DNA of 64,000 bases from Sinonovacula constricta (Eukaryota; Mollusca; Bivalvia; Cardiida; Solecurtidae): NCBI GenBank assembly GCA_007844125.1, contig CM017573.1, positions 5,530,627-5,594,626 of the forward strand, written 5' to 3'. How positions within the stretch are numbered: the first letter of the stretch is position 1; every line of letters begins with the position of its first letter. Position numbers and translations under genes: made by a program. Below the pieces are notes generated by a model. The model was not told where the DNA came from. It searched no databases and saw only the letters and a list, made by a program, of their open reading frames with translations. Positions 9,970 to 21,984 of this stretch are shown here, piece by piece.

Positions 9970-12650
9970 ATGCCAACAAAACAATTTCTTTGATGACATC
10001 AAATCGATAAATGACGACATTCCTATCGAGAATACAAGCATATCTTCAAATGACCAATTAAACTTACCTTTAACTGAAGAGGAGGTAAGGAAAATTATAC
10101 TTATCTTACAAAAATGCCAATGCCGCAAGCCCCAGTGACGATATATTTAAATGAATACATAAAAACGACCCAAATTATTATGCTCCCACTCTATGTCGAG
10201 CTATTCAACACTGTCTTTGATAGTGACCTACTACCAGCTTCATGGCTACAGGGTTATATAATACCACTATATAAAAAAAAGGTGACCCATTACACGTAAA
10301 TAACTATCGCCCTATAACTATTCTAAATTGCCTAGGAAAACTCTTTACTGCCAAACTTTATAGTAGACTTGGCAGATTTATACTAGATCATGGGGGTTTA
10401 GGCAAATTTATTGATGTTCAGACCATATTTTAGTCTTTACGCCACCAAAATATTAAAACAGAACAAAACAAAATTAGTTTTCATATTAATAGATTTCTCT
10501 CAAGCATTAGATACAGTTTGGAGAGTCGTACTTTGGTATAATTTATTGCAGAACTCTGTAAATGTTTTCCAAGTTGTCTACAATATATAAAAAAAATACA
10601 TAATTAACCATATCTCTTAATGGAGGTTTCTCTGAACCATTCGCATCTTGTAGTTAGACAAGGCAAAAACCTGTCGCCAATACTTTTCTCACTTTTTCGT
10701 AACGATCTACAAATGTACTTACATGAGCTTGGTGCAGTTGGCATAGAGTTCAGTCAACTTGAGAAAGCTACTTCACGGCTTAAAACTTTTATTCCTTCTC
10801 TGTTCAGACGTCACTGTCATTATATCAGATAATGCAGACAATTTACATAACAGTTTAAAATCTTCCACGACTACTTCTGCAAGTGCCATCTTCGAGCTAA
10901 CACAAGCAAAACAAGTTATTACCTTTTAGGTAAGGCAACTTAGAATCTTACACCTCAATATTGGCACACAAACACTAGAATGCACCGATGGGTTTTTTCC
11001 CTTAGCAACGACCTTGAACAAGTGCATTGCAAGTTTTTACGTAAAATACTAGGCGTGAAAAAAAAACCTCGAGGGTCCGTACGGAGAGTTGGGACGATAC
11101 CATCTAAAAATAATAAGACAAATCTCTTTGATTAAATACTGGCTAAAAAAATATAAATTCAGACAATGGATTACTTAAATACCGCCAAGCCAATTATACC
11201 AACATACAGAAAATGGAAACACGTATAACAATACAAATTGGGCGAATCAGATCAAAGAAATCCTTACTTACATTGGACTAGGTCATACATGTATATGGCA
11301 AAGTCAAAATAGACTGAATGTAAGATTTGTAACAATAAAACAAAGAATCATTGACAATTACAAACAGAACTGGCATAGTAGTGTACATAATTCTAGACGT
11401 ATAGCATCTTATTGTTTATTTAAATTAGGGATGTCAACGGATATCCGAATATCCGGATATCCGTTCTAATCATCAGATATCCGAATCGACTTTGGTATCC
11501 GGATATTCGCTTAAAAAATGTAAAATTTTAAACATTAATTAACTGTTTTGGCCATTTTGCTAAGTTATCTTTCTGCTGTCATGTCAGTGTGCATTCACGC
11601 ACACGCAGGTGTAACGGATTATCGACAGGTGGTGACACGCAGTATCGTATATTTGGCTTCACAGTTTTAGAAATATGCTAAAGCATGATGGTATGTGTAA
11701 TAACATGCCAATTAACCGCCAACGTTTGAAGCTTCTACTGATCCATTTTGTTATGCGAATACCATCTTTAATTTTGTTGATGAACTTCACAGTTTTAGAA
11801 ATCGGCTAAAGCTTATGTAAAATAATTTGCCAATTAACAGCCATTGTTTGAAGCTATTACTTATCCATTTTGATTAAGGAATATTATCTTTAATTTCGTT
11901 TGTTCGGCTTTATTAAGAAGAGATAGAGGTACAATTATGTAGACAATTAACAGGTTTGTCGGCAAAGATCAGTTACTCATGTTTAATTAAGTCCGTTTGA
12001 ATTGTATAAATGAATTTATTATGTTTTCATCCGATCACGGTGATCTTGACTTATTCACATCTACTTCCTAAACAAATCATTAGTAATGCCTTCCAATCTT
12101 CAGTCCGAAGTTTGGCGACATTTTGTGATGTGCGTAGACAAATTCTTAAAATGATGAAGTGCCTTATGCATATGGAAATGTTGATTTAATTATATCCATT
12201 GGAATGACGACTTAATTATGTCAATGGAAACGTTAGTCACCCCGCACACATCCGACTGCAACATCAGAATAAACTAACATTTATATCCGGATATCCGGTC
12301 GGATCGTTCGACGGATATCCGGATACTAAATTTAGTATCCTTTGACATCCCTAATTTAAATGCAATTTTGAAAGAGAAATATACTTAAGCAATGTAACTG
12401 CTCATAAATATAGAACGTCACTGACAAAGTTCAGACTCATGACTTGGTCGTTGAAGCAGGTAGATACACCAATAGAAGACAGGCAGGTAGATACATGTAC
12501 TACAATACACCAATAGAAGACAGGAAATGCATACACTGTTCGATGAACGTCCTTGAAACAGAATACCATTTTACTTGTTTGTACGAAATATGGAGAATTA
12601 AGAAAGGAATATTTGAAACCATGTTTTTGTCACTGGCCAATTTTACTTAA
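9970..12650 (+). pseudogene. Broken non-LTR retrotransposon (LINE) reverse transcriptase ORF
   Basis: Once a LINE ORF2-like polyprotein that would copy element RNA at a nicked target. Read across frameshifts, the order is typical: a pre-RT stretch at about 9970-10095 (PLTEEEVRKII); an RT block at about 10229-10365 (LPASWLQGYIIPLYKKK, then NNYRPITILNCLGKLF); motif A at about 10480-10560 (LIDFSQALDTVWR); and a decayed motif C near 10800 where the usual ADD has become SDV (LCSDVTVIISDNADNL). A C-terminal region at about 11030-11400 follows (FLRKILGV, YGELGRY-like). The tail after the hAT insertion, 12362-12650, has a Cys/His knuckle-like motif (PIEDRKCIHC, then YHFTCLYEI). Numerous stops and frame changes make it inactive. 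No endonuclease domain is visible, so the copy is 5'-truncated. A local duplication of 'gcaggtagataca' lies near 12457-12530. Confidence 0.8.
11426..12353. mobile_element. hAT-like non-autonomous DNA element (928 bp) inside the LINE
   Basis: The ends are inverted: TAGGGATGTCAACGGATA on the left, and on the right the reverse complement begins TAGGGATGTCAAAGGATA. They are flanked by a perfect 8-bp duplication ATTTAAAT (11418-11425 and 12354-12361), the target size of hAT transposons. Sub-terminal arrays of 'ggatatccg' occur at both ends (11438-11505 and 12285-12326) and could be transposase sites. There is no long ORF, so mobility would need a transposase from elsewhere. It splits the reading of the LINE between 'CLFKL' and 'EKYILSNVTAHKYR', so it inserted after the LINE. 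Confidence 0.85.
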
Positions 12651-13039
12651 ATCTGTCTCACTCTTTTAAACTGAAAATGTTAATGTCTGACGAAAGATTG
12701 CAAAATTTGTATATCATGCTTTCCAATTAAAAGATAACAGCAACACATACTAACTTTGTTATGTTGAACATATTAGCAATTCCCTTTTCTGCAAATACTA
12801 ACACCCTTTGTTCGTTATGAAGAGATTATATATTATCACGTTTGTTTGCTATATTTATATGTAAAGTAATGGCAATAAAATTGTTATGTTTTATTCACAC
12901 GATCAAATAATCAAATAATGTCGACCTCCCGGTAGACTTAATTTTAAAATTGTTTAACCGTACTGTTCTTCCTATCTTAATATGTAGCGGAAATATTTCG
13001 TTTCGACAATTTAAAATTTAATAGAAAGAGAGAGTACAC

Positions 13040-13655
13040 TATAATGTCCTCCTTGGAATAACACACGTACGTAAATCCAGGCCAATGACATTCTTGTATG
13101 GCGAACATGGAAAATATTCCATATCTATTGTAGTGCAAAGTCGGATGGTATGTATCTGGTTACGTCCTATAACTGGGAATAGGAACAGAACAAGTTATAA
13201 TATATACAAGTATATGCTCCGAAACAGGAAGTTTAATTTTAAAGGAATAGACAAAATTAAAACCATTCTTACCTCCATTGGAAGACCAGCCTTCTCTGGC
13301 TTAATAAAACATACATGCGAAAAATAAATTTAGGCAAATTAAAAGAGGTAAATTAAAAGGTAAATTGAACAAATACTAGTCGACCAATAAATGCAAAACT
13401 GGCATAGCAGTTTGCAATCGTCAATAATTTTTATGATCTGTAATGATTTTAAAAATACACAAGAAATTGAGAGTTACCTATGTTAAGAAAAAACGAAGCG
13501 AACAACATGTTATATTTCATGCAAATTATAACTTATCTATTGACAAAGGGAGACATGATGGAACTCCTATAGAAGAGAGGACTTGCAATCTCTGTAAGAG
13601 AAATTGTATCAGAGAAGAAAACACTTACATGATACAATGTCACCACTTTTAATCT
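13040..13655 (+). pseudogene. Second LINE C-terminal fragment
   Basis: Two open pieces (13085-13327 and 13443-13652) are homologous in layout to the C-terminal part of the LINE just upstream. The first reads FLYGEHGKYSISIVVQSRM and then LRPITGNRNRTSYNIYKYML; the second ends in a Cys knuckle-like motif (GTPIEERTCNLCKRNC). It lacks the RT domain and is broken between the pieces, so it is a dead 3' fragment, either of another insertion or of a rearranged copy of the same family. Confidence 0.65.
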
Positions 13656-13924
13656 CAATCATATACGCTCAAATACATTTTGTGTAGTAAAGATACAAAT
13701 GAACTATAAGGTGTAAGTAGGTTTAATTACGTGATTATGTCCACTTTCAAATAAGCAGTTTTTATAAAAGCTAGACATACACGACTACATACGAAGTAAA
13801 AATTAAAGTAAATATCTGTTTATTTACGCAAGTGTTTCTTAACCTTTAGTATTTACGTATCCTTTAATGAAAACATTTTATTAACTTCCATATGTGTTAA
13901 TGTAAACACGGAATAACTTTTCCT
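13656..13924. other. AT-rich spacer
   Basis: Short AT-rich interval between the LINE fragment and the 27-bp array. Nothing recognisable. Confidence 0.4.
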
Positions 13925-14560
13925 TACACGTATGATTAACTTTCATTTGTTTACACGTATGATTAACTTGCATTTGTTTACACGTAGGATTAACTTGCAT
14001 TTGTTTACACGTAGGATTAACTTGCATTTGTTTTCACGTATGATTAACTTGCATTTGTTTTCACGTATGATTAACTTGCATTTGTTTACACGTATGATTA
14101 ACTTGCATTTGTTTTCGCGTATGATTAACTTGCATTTGTTTACACGTATGATTAACTTGCATTTGTTTTCACGTATATTTAACTTGCATTTGTTTACACG
14201 TATGATTAACTTGCATTTGTTTACATCTATGATTAACTTGCATTTGTTTACACGTATGATTAACTTGCATTTGTTTACACGTATGATTAACTTGCATTTG
14301 TTTTCACGTATGATTAACTTGCATTTGTTTACACGTATGATTAACTTGCATTTGTTTACACGTATAATTAACTTGCATTTGTTTACATGTATGATTAATT
14401 TCCATTTGTTTTCACGTAGGATTAACTTGCATTTGTTATCACGTAGGATTAACTTGCATTTGTTTTCACGTAGGATTAACTTGCATTTGTTTTTAACTTG
14501 CATTTGTTTACACGTATGATTAACTTGCATTTGTTTACACTTAGGACTGACAGTTTGTAA
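13925..14560. repeat. 27-bp tandem array, about 23 copies
   Basis: The unit is 'acgtatgattaacttgca' followed by 'tttgtttac', 27 bp, with small changes (tat/tag, tttac/tttc). As 27 is a multiple of three and the unit has no stop in several frames, both strands carry long frames that read as 9-residue repeats (MINLHLFTR on plus, NKCKLIIRV on minus). Protein coding is not supported: there is no flanking exon signal, and the openness follows from unit length. Confidence 0.95.
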
Positions 14561-15484
14561 AATGTAAATACTGATCCACAATTAATTTACCATTACGTAA
14601 ACATAACTTTATTACATATGTATTTGTGTAAACATATATTTACTTGCACGTGTTTAAATCAAACACTGTCTTACTAATCTGGTTAATCTGTAGATGGACC
14701 GATACATTTTTTTAACACAAACGATTCATACAGAATCTCACTGGAAATAGATCATCGTAAGAGGAGGTAAAAAGTTCCTATTGATTCATGTGTTGAAAAT
14801 ATTATTTTGGGGGCATTTTGTTTTGTTTGTTTGTTTTTTTCGATAATTTTATTAGGAATTTGAGGACACAGATCAATTCACGAAAAAGATCACGTGATCA
14901 TCTTCTGTATAGTATTTCCGTGTTCTATAATTGAAGACATAATGGTTGTATAAATATCACGATAGAGCTATGTTCATGTTTTCTATAACTGAAGAAGCAA
15001 TTTCAGGAAGTTCGCTATAATATTTAAATAAACAAAAAAATATAATTTAAAAATGTTTGCATTTTACAATGGTCTATCGTTTGGAGACCTTAATTAAATA
15101 CCATCGAAAAAGCCATTTTCATAAGAATAAGAATAAGAAGGAATTAAAGGAATTTCGCTAAAAGTGGATTAACAACATTTTGTAAAAATATAAAGTGATT
15201 ATTTTTGTATGGTATATCATGTTATATCAAAGACAAATTTTGTTGAAAAGATGCCATAGCAGAACCCCAGAGTTGGGTATTTCAGGTTTCTTTTATAATA
15301 AATAGATTGCGTATTATACGCAATATTGCATACTTTACTCCAGTGTTCTTTAAGAGATGGGAGGTACAGTTAACTGATTTTCAATATGGTATATTACTAG
15401 AAATTCAGACAGTATACTTATCGTCATCCAACGCAGTGCTTCGTGCTACATTAACACATATCACTACTCCACAGTTTTTACACA
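14561..15484. other. Unassigned AT-rich sequence
   Basis: No coding, RNA or repeat signal was seen apart from short homopolymers and 'aagaataagaataagaagg' near 15124-15142. Confidence 0.4.
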
Positions 15485-15491
15485 TTAGAAC

Positions 15492-15883
15492 TCAATCGGA
15501 ACTCCTCGGGTAAATCCGTCCTCGGGACAATCAGCCCTCGGACGTATCTGGTGAAATGATACAGAAATCACGATCGTTTTGTTCGCCGGAAGTCGGAAGA
15601 AGAATATGCCTAAAATGTAGTACGCACTAAACATAAACAAAGGCATCGTTTTACAGCTGTGTGTCTGCTGCGCTGGGTAAATTAAAATTGTATGATTTAA
15701 ATTTGAAGCCGACACAAATTGAAGTTTTGCAAGGATCGTAATGTAGTGAGCCATCCAAGCTGCCATCTTTGTTTTTGGCGTCTGTCACAAAAGTAGTTCC
15801 ATTAAGGGAAATGGCCGAGGTGATCCGACTACCTACATACATCCGAGAGATGATTCGGGAATTATTCGAGGTGTTCCGATTGA
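15492..15883. mobile_element. 392-bp MITE with inverted ends
   Basis: The left end TCAATCGGAACTCCTCGGG matches the reverse complement of the right end, which reads TCAATCGGAACACCTCGAA; similarity continues weakly for about 50 bp (both contain 'ctcggaTgtat'-like sequence). A perfect direct repeat TTAGAAC flanks it (15485-15491 and 15884-15890); an extra A on both sides could make it 8 bp with one base of asymmetry. There is no transposase. A related truncated copy lies at 32610-32735 in inverse orientation. Confidence 0.75.
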
Positions 15884-15940
15884 TTAGAACAAGGCAAATG
15901 TAGTTTTCTGCGGCTGCTTGTCATTGCTTTACAGCCAGTC

Positions 15941-17830
15941 TTACATAAGCACCTCACAACATTCAAACCGGTGTCTGGTGCCAGTGGGTGTCTTGTAGTA
16001 ACAGGGTACAAAGAAAGATCCTTTCCTTGCCCACCCAAAGTCCAGGTATTCTGCTAGAATGTATGTCCATGTCACAATCTGGTGGTATTTGCTTGCATCT
16101 TCAGTAGGTGGCAATGACTTGGGATTAATTGTAACAGATTTGTTGGATGTTTTGTCTAAAAACTGTCTTAACCGAAGATCATTCCGAGATGTAATCTCTT
16201 CCGCATCAGCATGGTGGAGACAAAGCATTTGCTTCTTCAACAGCTTTGATTACATTTCCAATTCGTCACATTATCAGGCATGGTGTCGAGAATCAAAGCG
16301 TATTTGAGGAACAATTCGTTCTGTTTAAACTTTTTCATAGCTGAACATTTTCCAACCCCACTTGGCTTGGACTGCACTCTTGTCCTCTCATGTTGTTGAC
16401 AATTACACTCCCCAATTGTTTTTCATTGGCAACATTTGTTTTGTGTTTATTGCACTAGTACTAAACACATAGCCATAGCTACAAAACACAATTGCATGCG
16501 TTCTTATGCCCGACCGTACATGAGTCAGTTCGGAATACTTATGTAAAAACACAGTCTTGCATTTAACGATCAACTTTTGAAAGATGCTTTTTTTCGACCG
16601 ACACATGATTAAATGATGTCAGTAAATGTGACCAAACTAATTTTCTGCATCTGCAGGTTCTCCGCAAATCAGAAGAAATTGTTAGATTGAACAGAAACAG
16701 AATCTCCAATGTACTAAAAAATAATGTCAATTGGGCTATATGAATACTAATGGTTTCCATGGCAACCGTCATGAAATTTTAAAAAATGCTAACTTTTCCA
16801 AAAATGGCGATAGAAGTACAATACTAGCACTTGGCTGAAGGTTATTGAATGGCTATAAGAGTCATCTGTCGATTACTCAAATTAGCACTCATTAGCAATG
16901 ACTATTTATAAATTCTATTTATTTTCGTCCAAATTCTGCTCATTGCATCTTTAAGAGGTCGGCTGATTCAATGTTTCAAGCATTAGATTGGCTAAAGTGA
17001 GTTAAGTTTCCTCTGTTTGCTGCCTAGACTCTGGTAATTTGCCTAGCCATGGTATATCAATATCAAATATCATTCAAATAATCAATGCTGTCAAAGCAAT
17101 CAAGTAAGCATACGGCTCTGCTCAACGCTTTAACATTCTACACAGGTACAACTGTCATATCGGCAAAGACAATCTGGAGAACACATTAAGTCCAGTGTAA
17201 GTCATCAGATGTCCGATGGCTCAAACTTAATTTAAATTGTTAGAGTTATGCCCCTTTAATCATCTCGGTATGAAGTCTTCCAAGTTTTAAAACTCTCTTC
17301 TTCACAGGACTTGTCTCCTCTTCAACATGCACAATATTGTTTGAGACTCTGAGGACTTTTCCAAAGTTTTTCGCTTCACTATATGTGAAACAAAAGCCAA
17401 GCTCATTAACCATTTCAATGAGCATCTTTGAACCAAACAAGAAATGCAACTGAACGCCCAATGTTACCTGCAGCGGGGCAATAACTGTTTATAGCCTGGT
17501 TGCCTCTATAATCACCTGTGCAACAGAGGCAGTTTTCATTTTACACTGCTTACTTGAAATGAGCTTGTCTAGGACAAACCTCAATGAAATTGGTATGAAT
17601 GTCATACACTTTTCCATACTCTGTATATCTGGCACGTCTGGGTAGATTTCAACTGCTTCATATCTTTTGTCATATTTCTAAGTTTCGCAGCTGTTTCATT
17701 ATATTTTAGTTTCGGTGTTAGTCTGTGCTGATTCAACTGGATCAATAATAATGCTTTTCTTTGAAGAGTAATTATACATTTCCTCCCTGTCTCATCGGTC
17801 ACCAAACGGTCCGTCTTCAAAATGTTCTAT
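15941..17830 (-). pseudogene. Degenerate transposon-borne protein of an invertebrate-repeat family
   Basis: Reading the minus strand from right to left, three open remnants line up. At 17820-17602 is a Lys/Leu-rich stretch. At about 17500-17246 is TVIAPLQVTLGVQLHFLFGS, then KMLIEMVNELGFCFTYSEA. At 16240-15941 is ADAEEITSRNDLRLRQF, then SLPPTEDASKYHQ and a short aromatic-rich tail. The 'PLQVxLGVQLHxxFGSKxLI' and 'LPPTxxxxKYH' phrases recur, as I remember it, in uncharacterised multi-copy proteins of cnidarians and molluscs that behave as mobile-element ORFs. The biochemical role is unknown to me. Stops and frame changes between the pieces show it is dead. The family link is from memory of motifs and should be checked by a protein search. 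Confidence 0.45.
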
Positions 17831-19604
17831 CAGTCTTGATTTTATTTGTTTACTAGTGAGTGGTTCATTGTTTTCGTCCAAATATTGGCTGCACTAAATC
17901 CTGCAATATCACTTTCACTCTTGTCAAGAAACTCAACATTTAAAAAGCTTCTTCTCGATCATTTGTTAAAACAACACAGATAATTACAATAGACTAAAAC
18001 AATTGTAGTTTGCAACCGTCATGTTATCTCTAGGGAAAGTAACTTTCGTTCAAACAGACCACTGTCTAAAACACAGATCCCGGTAAAACACATTTTCCTA
18101 AGATAGCACTACGTTTTTTAATCTTATATTTATGTTTTAAAGAATCAATATTCTTCAGGAAAAATACTTTTAACACTTTATTTACCAATTGTGATTTTGT
18201 TAAATCGGTTTCCATGGTTACAATAACACTGTACGCTTAAGCCTTTAAGTCATTTAGGTACAACTTTCCTCATCACTGGAAGGATATGTAAGCATTATAC
18301 GTAATTAAATAGTGTTTTTTTTCATAAGTATAAAGGTGTTGTACAAGATCGGTAACTTATATAGACTATCATTGAACATTGAAGGTGGGTGGGGTAATAA
18401 TAACTACAAACCTTGAGTTACATGTAGAAAATTAAAGATGCGAGTTAATTTAAGACTTTATAGTGTTAGAATAACTAATTAGTTAGATTTTATAGATATT
18501 TACAATAGAAATCAAACTATATGCGTTTAATAAAATAATTACTGATGTTTAGTATAATTTTAAACAAATGGATTTAAAGCACCAACCGTGACCGTTACAA
18601 AAAAGTTAAGGTTACCTATCATATCAATGGAAAATATGGTAACGCCGTGACTTTTTTCTTAATTTATCAAAACATAAAATATATCAATAAATCAAAATAC
18701 AGTTTAAACCTTTTTTGTAGAAAATATGTTTATGAAAACAACGAAAAAAACATAATTGACCTTGGCTTTGTACAAAAAACAACAACAGCAACATTTCCAC
18801 CATTGGAACTTTGGGGAACTATTTATTTATGGACACTAGAAATGTTGTTGATGATGAATTTCAAGATATCATGTGTGTCCTATTTTTTTCCAGGTTTGAC
18901 CTTTTTCGGTTGATTGACTTAACTATACAGGTAATAATGTAAACAACACTGACTTACAATGTGTTAATGTTAAACTAAATAACAGAGTATAACCAACGAC
19001 TTAAGTACCAGCTTCGACGTATAATATAATATGAACACGGCTTAATTCCGTCGACAATTATGCATTATTCATAAATAGACACGCCTACCGCTGATCTGTA
19101 TATAGCGACAACGGTTTACCCACTCAAATTTCAAACACAAGAAGGAGAACGGATGTGAGACATCTAAGGCACCGTAAAGAACATGTGTTTTAAGCAAGAA
19201 GATGTCTATCCTGCGGACTGTGAACACTCTTATACTGTCGATCCAGTACATAAATAGTTGAGAGTAACAAACCATAACTCTGGTTGGAAACTCTCTGCTA
19301 CTTTGCTGTTTTGCTTGTTGTCTGCTACATCTGTTATTACAAGCTGCATTGTTAACATCGGCATACTCAGCTTCTTCTGTAAAACAAGACCTTGCCGAAT
19401 GGCTGCGAATTCCTATAAATGCCTGCTACTTTTTATAATTTCAATACCTCCTGACCACTGATATGAATAAACCTATTATTTATTTGTGAAATTGCATAAA
19501 CATTATTTACACTAGACAGACACTTTCTTAACCGATCCATTTCTGGGTAACAGGCATCACCTTTTGTACTTATATGAATTTATTATTACTTTGTTGTTGT
19601 TTTT
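17831..19604. other. Unassigned AT-rich sequence
   Basis: No supported gene was found. The plus-strand frame at 18647-18913 is AT-rich, Lys/Asn/Phe-biased and without splice or domain support, so it was treated as chance. Confidence 0.35.
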
Positions 19605-19788
19605 TATATTTTATTTTGTTTAATTTTACTTTGTTTAATTTTATTTTGTTTAATTTTATTTTGTTTAATTTCATTTTGTTTAATTTACTTTGTTTAATTT
19701 TATTTTGTTTAATTTTATTTTGTTTAATTTTACTTTGTTTAATTTTATTTTGTTTAATTTTATTTTGTTTATTTTTATTTAAGCATAA
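19605..19788. repeat. 15-bp tandem array
   Basis: Unit 'tttaattttattttg' with occasional tta/ttc variants, about 12 copies. It opens frames on both strands because 15 is a multiple of three. T-rich on plus. Confidence 0.92.
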
Positions 19789-20182
19789 GTCATTCCTCAA
19801 ACTAACTCTGTTGTATATGTATATACATAGCTACAGCTTAATGCATACAAGAAAAGGAGCAACTTACCCTTCTCACCTGTCCTGACTCACTATAGTCAAC
19901 GATAACTTTGCTGGACGGAGCTGTGAGCCCACGTGCACCTCATGTTTTTCTCCTCCTGTAACCTTGAAGCGACCACCACCACACGCAACGCACTACGACA
20001 CTCACCTCTAGCAGAGAGTGTACTCTCGCCCCAAGAATTAAATGTAGCATCCCGCCTCACCCCACTCCCCACCCCTCAACGTTATTCTCTCACTTCCACA
20101 ACAAATTACATATGCTTACAATTCAAACCTATTGACTGCTATTTCGTGCAACTACATGATTCCCTAAAACCATACCTCCACC

Positions 20183-20187
<5 letters not shown>
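19789..20187. other. Spacer with one less AT-rich block
   Basis: Sequence at about 19900-20100 is more balanced in base use and C-rich on plus, but it has no splice-bounded exon or recognisable promoter set. It runs into the TC microsatellite. Confidence 0.3.
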
Positions 20188-20240
<53 letters not shown>

Positions 20241-20275
20241 CTGTCTGTCTGTCTGTCTCTGTCTGTCTGTCTGTC

Positions 20276-20320
<45 letters not shown>

Positions 20321-20321
20321 T

Positions 20322-20378
<57 letters not shown>

Positions 20379-20449
20379 CTCTCTCTCACTTTCTCTGTCT
20401 GTCTGTCTGTCTGTCTCTGTCTCTCTGTCTGTCTGTCTGTCTGTCTGTC

Positions 20450-20531
<82 letters not shown>

Positions 20532-20536
20532 ATGGT
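20188..20536. repeat. Compound (TC)n/(CTGT)n microsatellite
   Basis: Alternating blocks: TC dinucleotides at 20188-20232, CTGT/TCTG blocks at 20236-20320, TC at 20330-20390, CTGT at 20396-20452, and TC again to 20530. Long Ser/Leu and Arg/Glu frames here are artefacts. Confidence 0.97.
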
Positions 20537-21984
20537 CTCCACTTTTCTAAAACCACGCATTGTGTATTTGTTATTGCCGTTCTGTATTATCCGATTAACC
20601 ATAACTTTCACGTATTATGTTTCATGTTTTTATATACAATTTTCCAAGTAACAAGTGTTATACTCTGTATAACTGGAAGAATTGAAAATTTGTTCTGTTC
20701 TTCAGGCTAAAACTTTACATCACTGTAAAGCAATCGGACATGTAATATTGCATTAGTCAACAAATCAATTAGATAAAATATTGCATTAGTCACAAACTCA
20801 ATTGGATATGTACATGTACTAATGAACTAATCCCAAAATCATGTCAGTGAGAAAAACAAAAGGTTAGTCGGATTCGATATCTATAGGCAAATGAAATCCC
20901 TTAAACTGCAAGATAGATCTAGATAAAAAAAAACTTAATTAGAAGATTGGCATAGACAAAAGAAACATTCTTGATTCAAGTGCTAAGTATAATTTTGTCA
21001 TCTTGGTAATGGCGCAAACATACTGAAATAAATAACTCAACGTATTTGTTAACAAAACTTAACAGATAAAAATAATACGCGGTTTCTGGTTACAAAGTTT
21101 TTGCTACTGTAAATTGTAACAAAAATAACTGCACTTAAATAGACGGTAAAAACGTACTGGAACTTTAATTGCAATCATTAATTACATGATTAACCTTGTT
21201 CATTATATACACGCAGTGCATGTCATGTGATCACTTACGCCGCTGGACCGAAATGTTTAAAATTAAAGCAAATAGTGTATATTCAGAGCAGCTAGCTCTC
21301 GCCGACAAATGGAAGAATCTTTCACTATTTGCGTCATTTGGTGCGTTTGGTAGCAAATGGACAAAATAAGCAGACAAAAGACTAAGCGATTATTGGCGGG
21401 TATGGCCAAATGTAGACAGACAAGGATGATGCCTGTACCTCATGAACGGCTATACGATACAGTCCGGAATTGTCAGTACATGCGTATAAATTGAAGCTGG
21501 CAATATACAAGAAAGTATTTTTGTCGATTTAAGCTACAAAATCCCATAATTTAGATCATATAAATGATAAACATGTGCATTATACAGTGTAGTTTCCAAT
21601 AGAATTAAAAAAATTATCATATTGTTAAAAATAAAACAATCCATATCTTTCAGATTTTTTTTCACGCCACGAATGTAGGCTAATGTAAATATTTCAGTAC
21701 AGTGGTTTCTTCCTGAAACTTTACATGCTTATAAAACTTGGCATACACGCGTTATATGTGCATTTCAAATGTTTTTTTTTTATTTTTTATTTATTTATAA
21801 CTTCAACCAAAAGATTGATCATAAATTAAGATTGTCGAAATATGGTGACTTTCGGGTGTATCGGACAACTGCAGCAACCATGAAGATAAATGCAAGTTAT
21901 GGTAAAACAATGATAAAACTTATCAACAACGATAGTTTGAAAAAAGGATAAACGTTCAAAAACATCTTGGTTCCGTACAAAAAC
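20537..21984. other. Unassigned sequence
   Basis: No gene, tRNA or clear element was identified. The plus frame at 21769-21951 is short and unsupported. Confidence 0.35.

Noticed and set aside
9694..10128. 144-codon minus frame
   Set aside because: Antisense to the LINE remnant and a G-run; Phe/Leu-rich chance frame.
18898..18905. NBRE-like TGACCTTT away from NR4A (also at 48433-48440)
   Set aside because: About two such 8-mers are expected by chance in 64 kb.
19933..20611. Ser/Leu-rich and Arg/Glu-rich frames over 20.2-20.5 kb
   Set aside because: Translation of TC and CTGT microsatellites.
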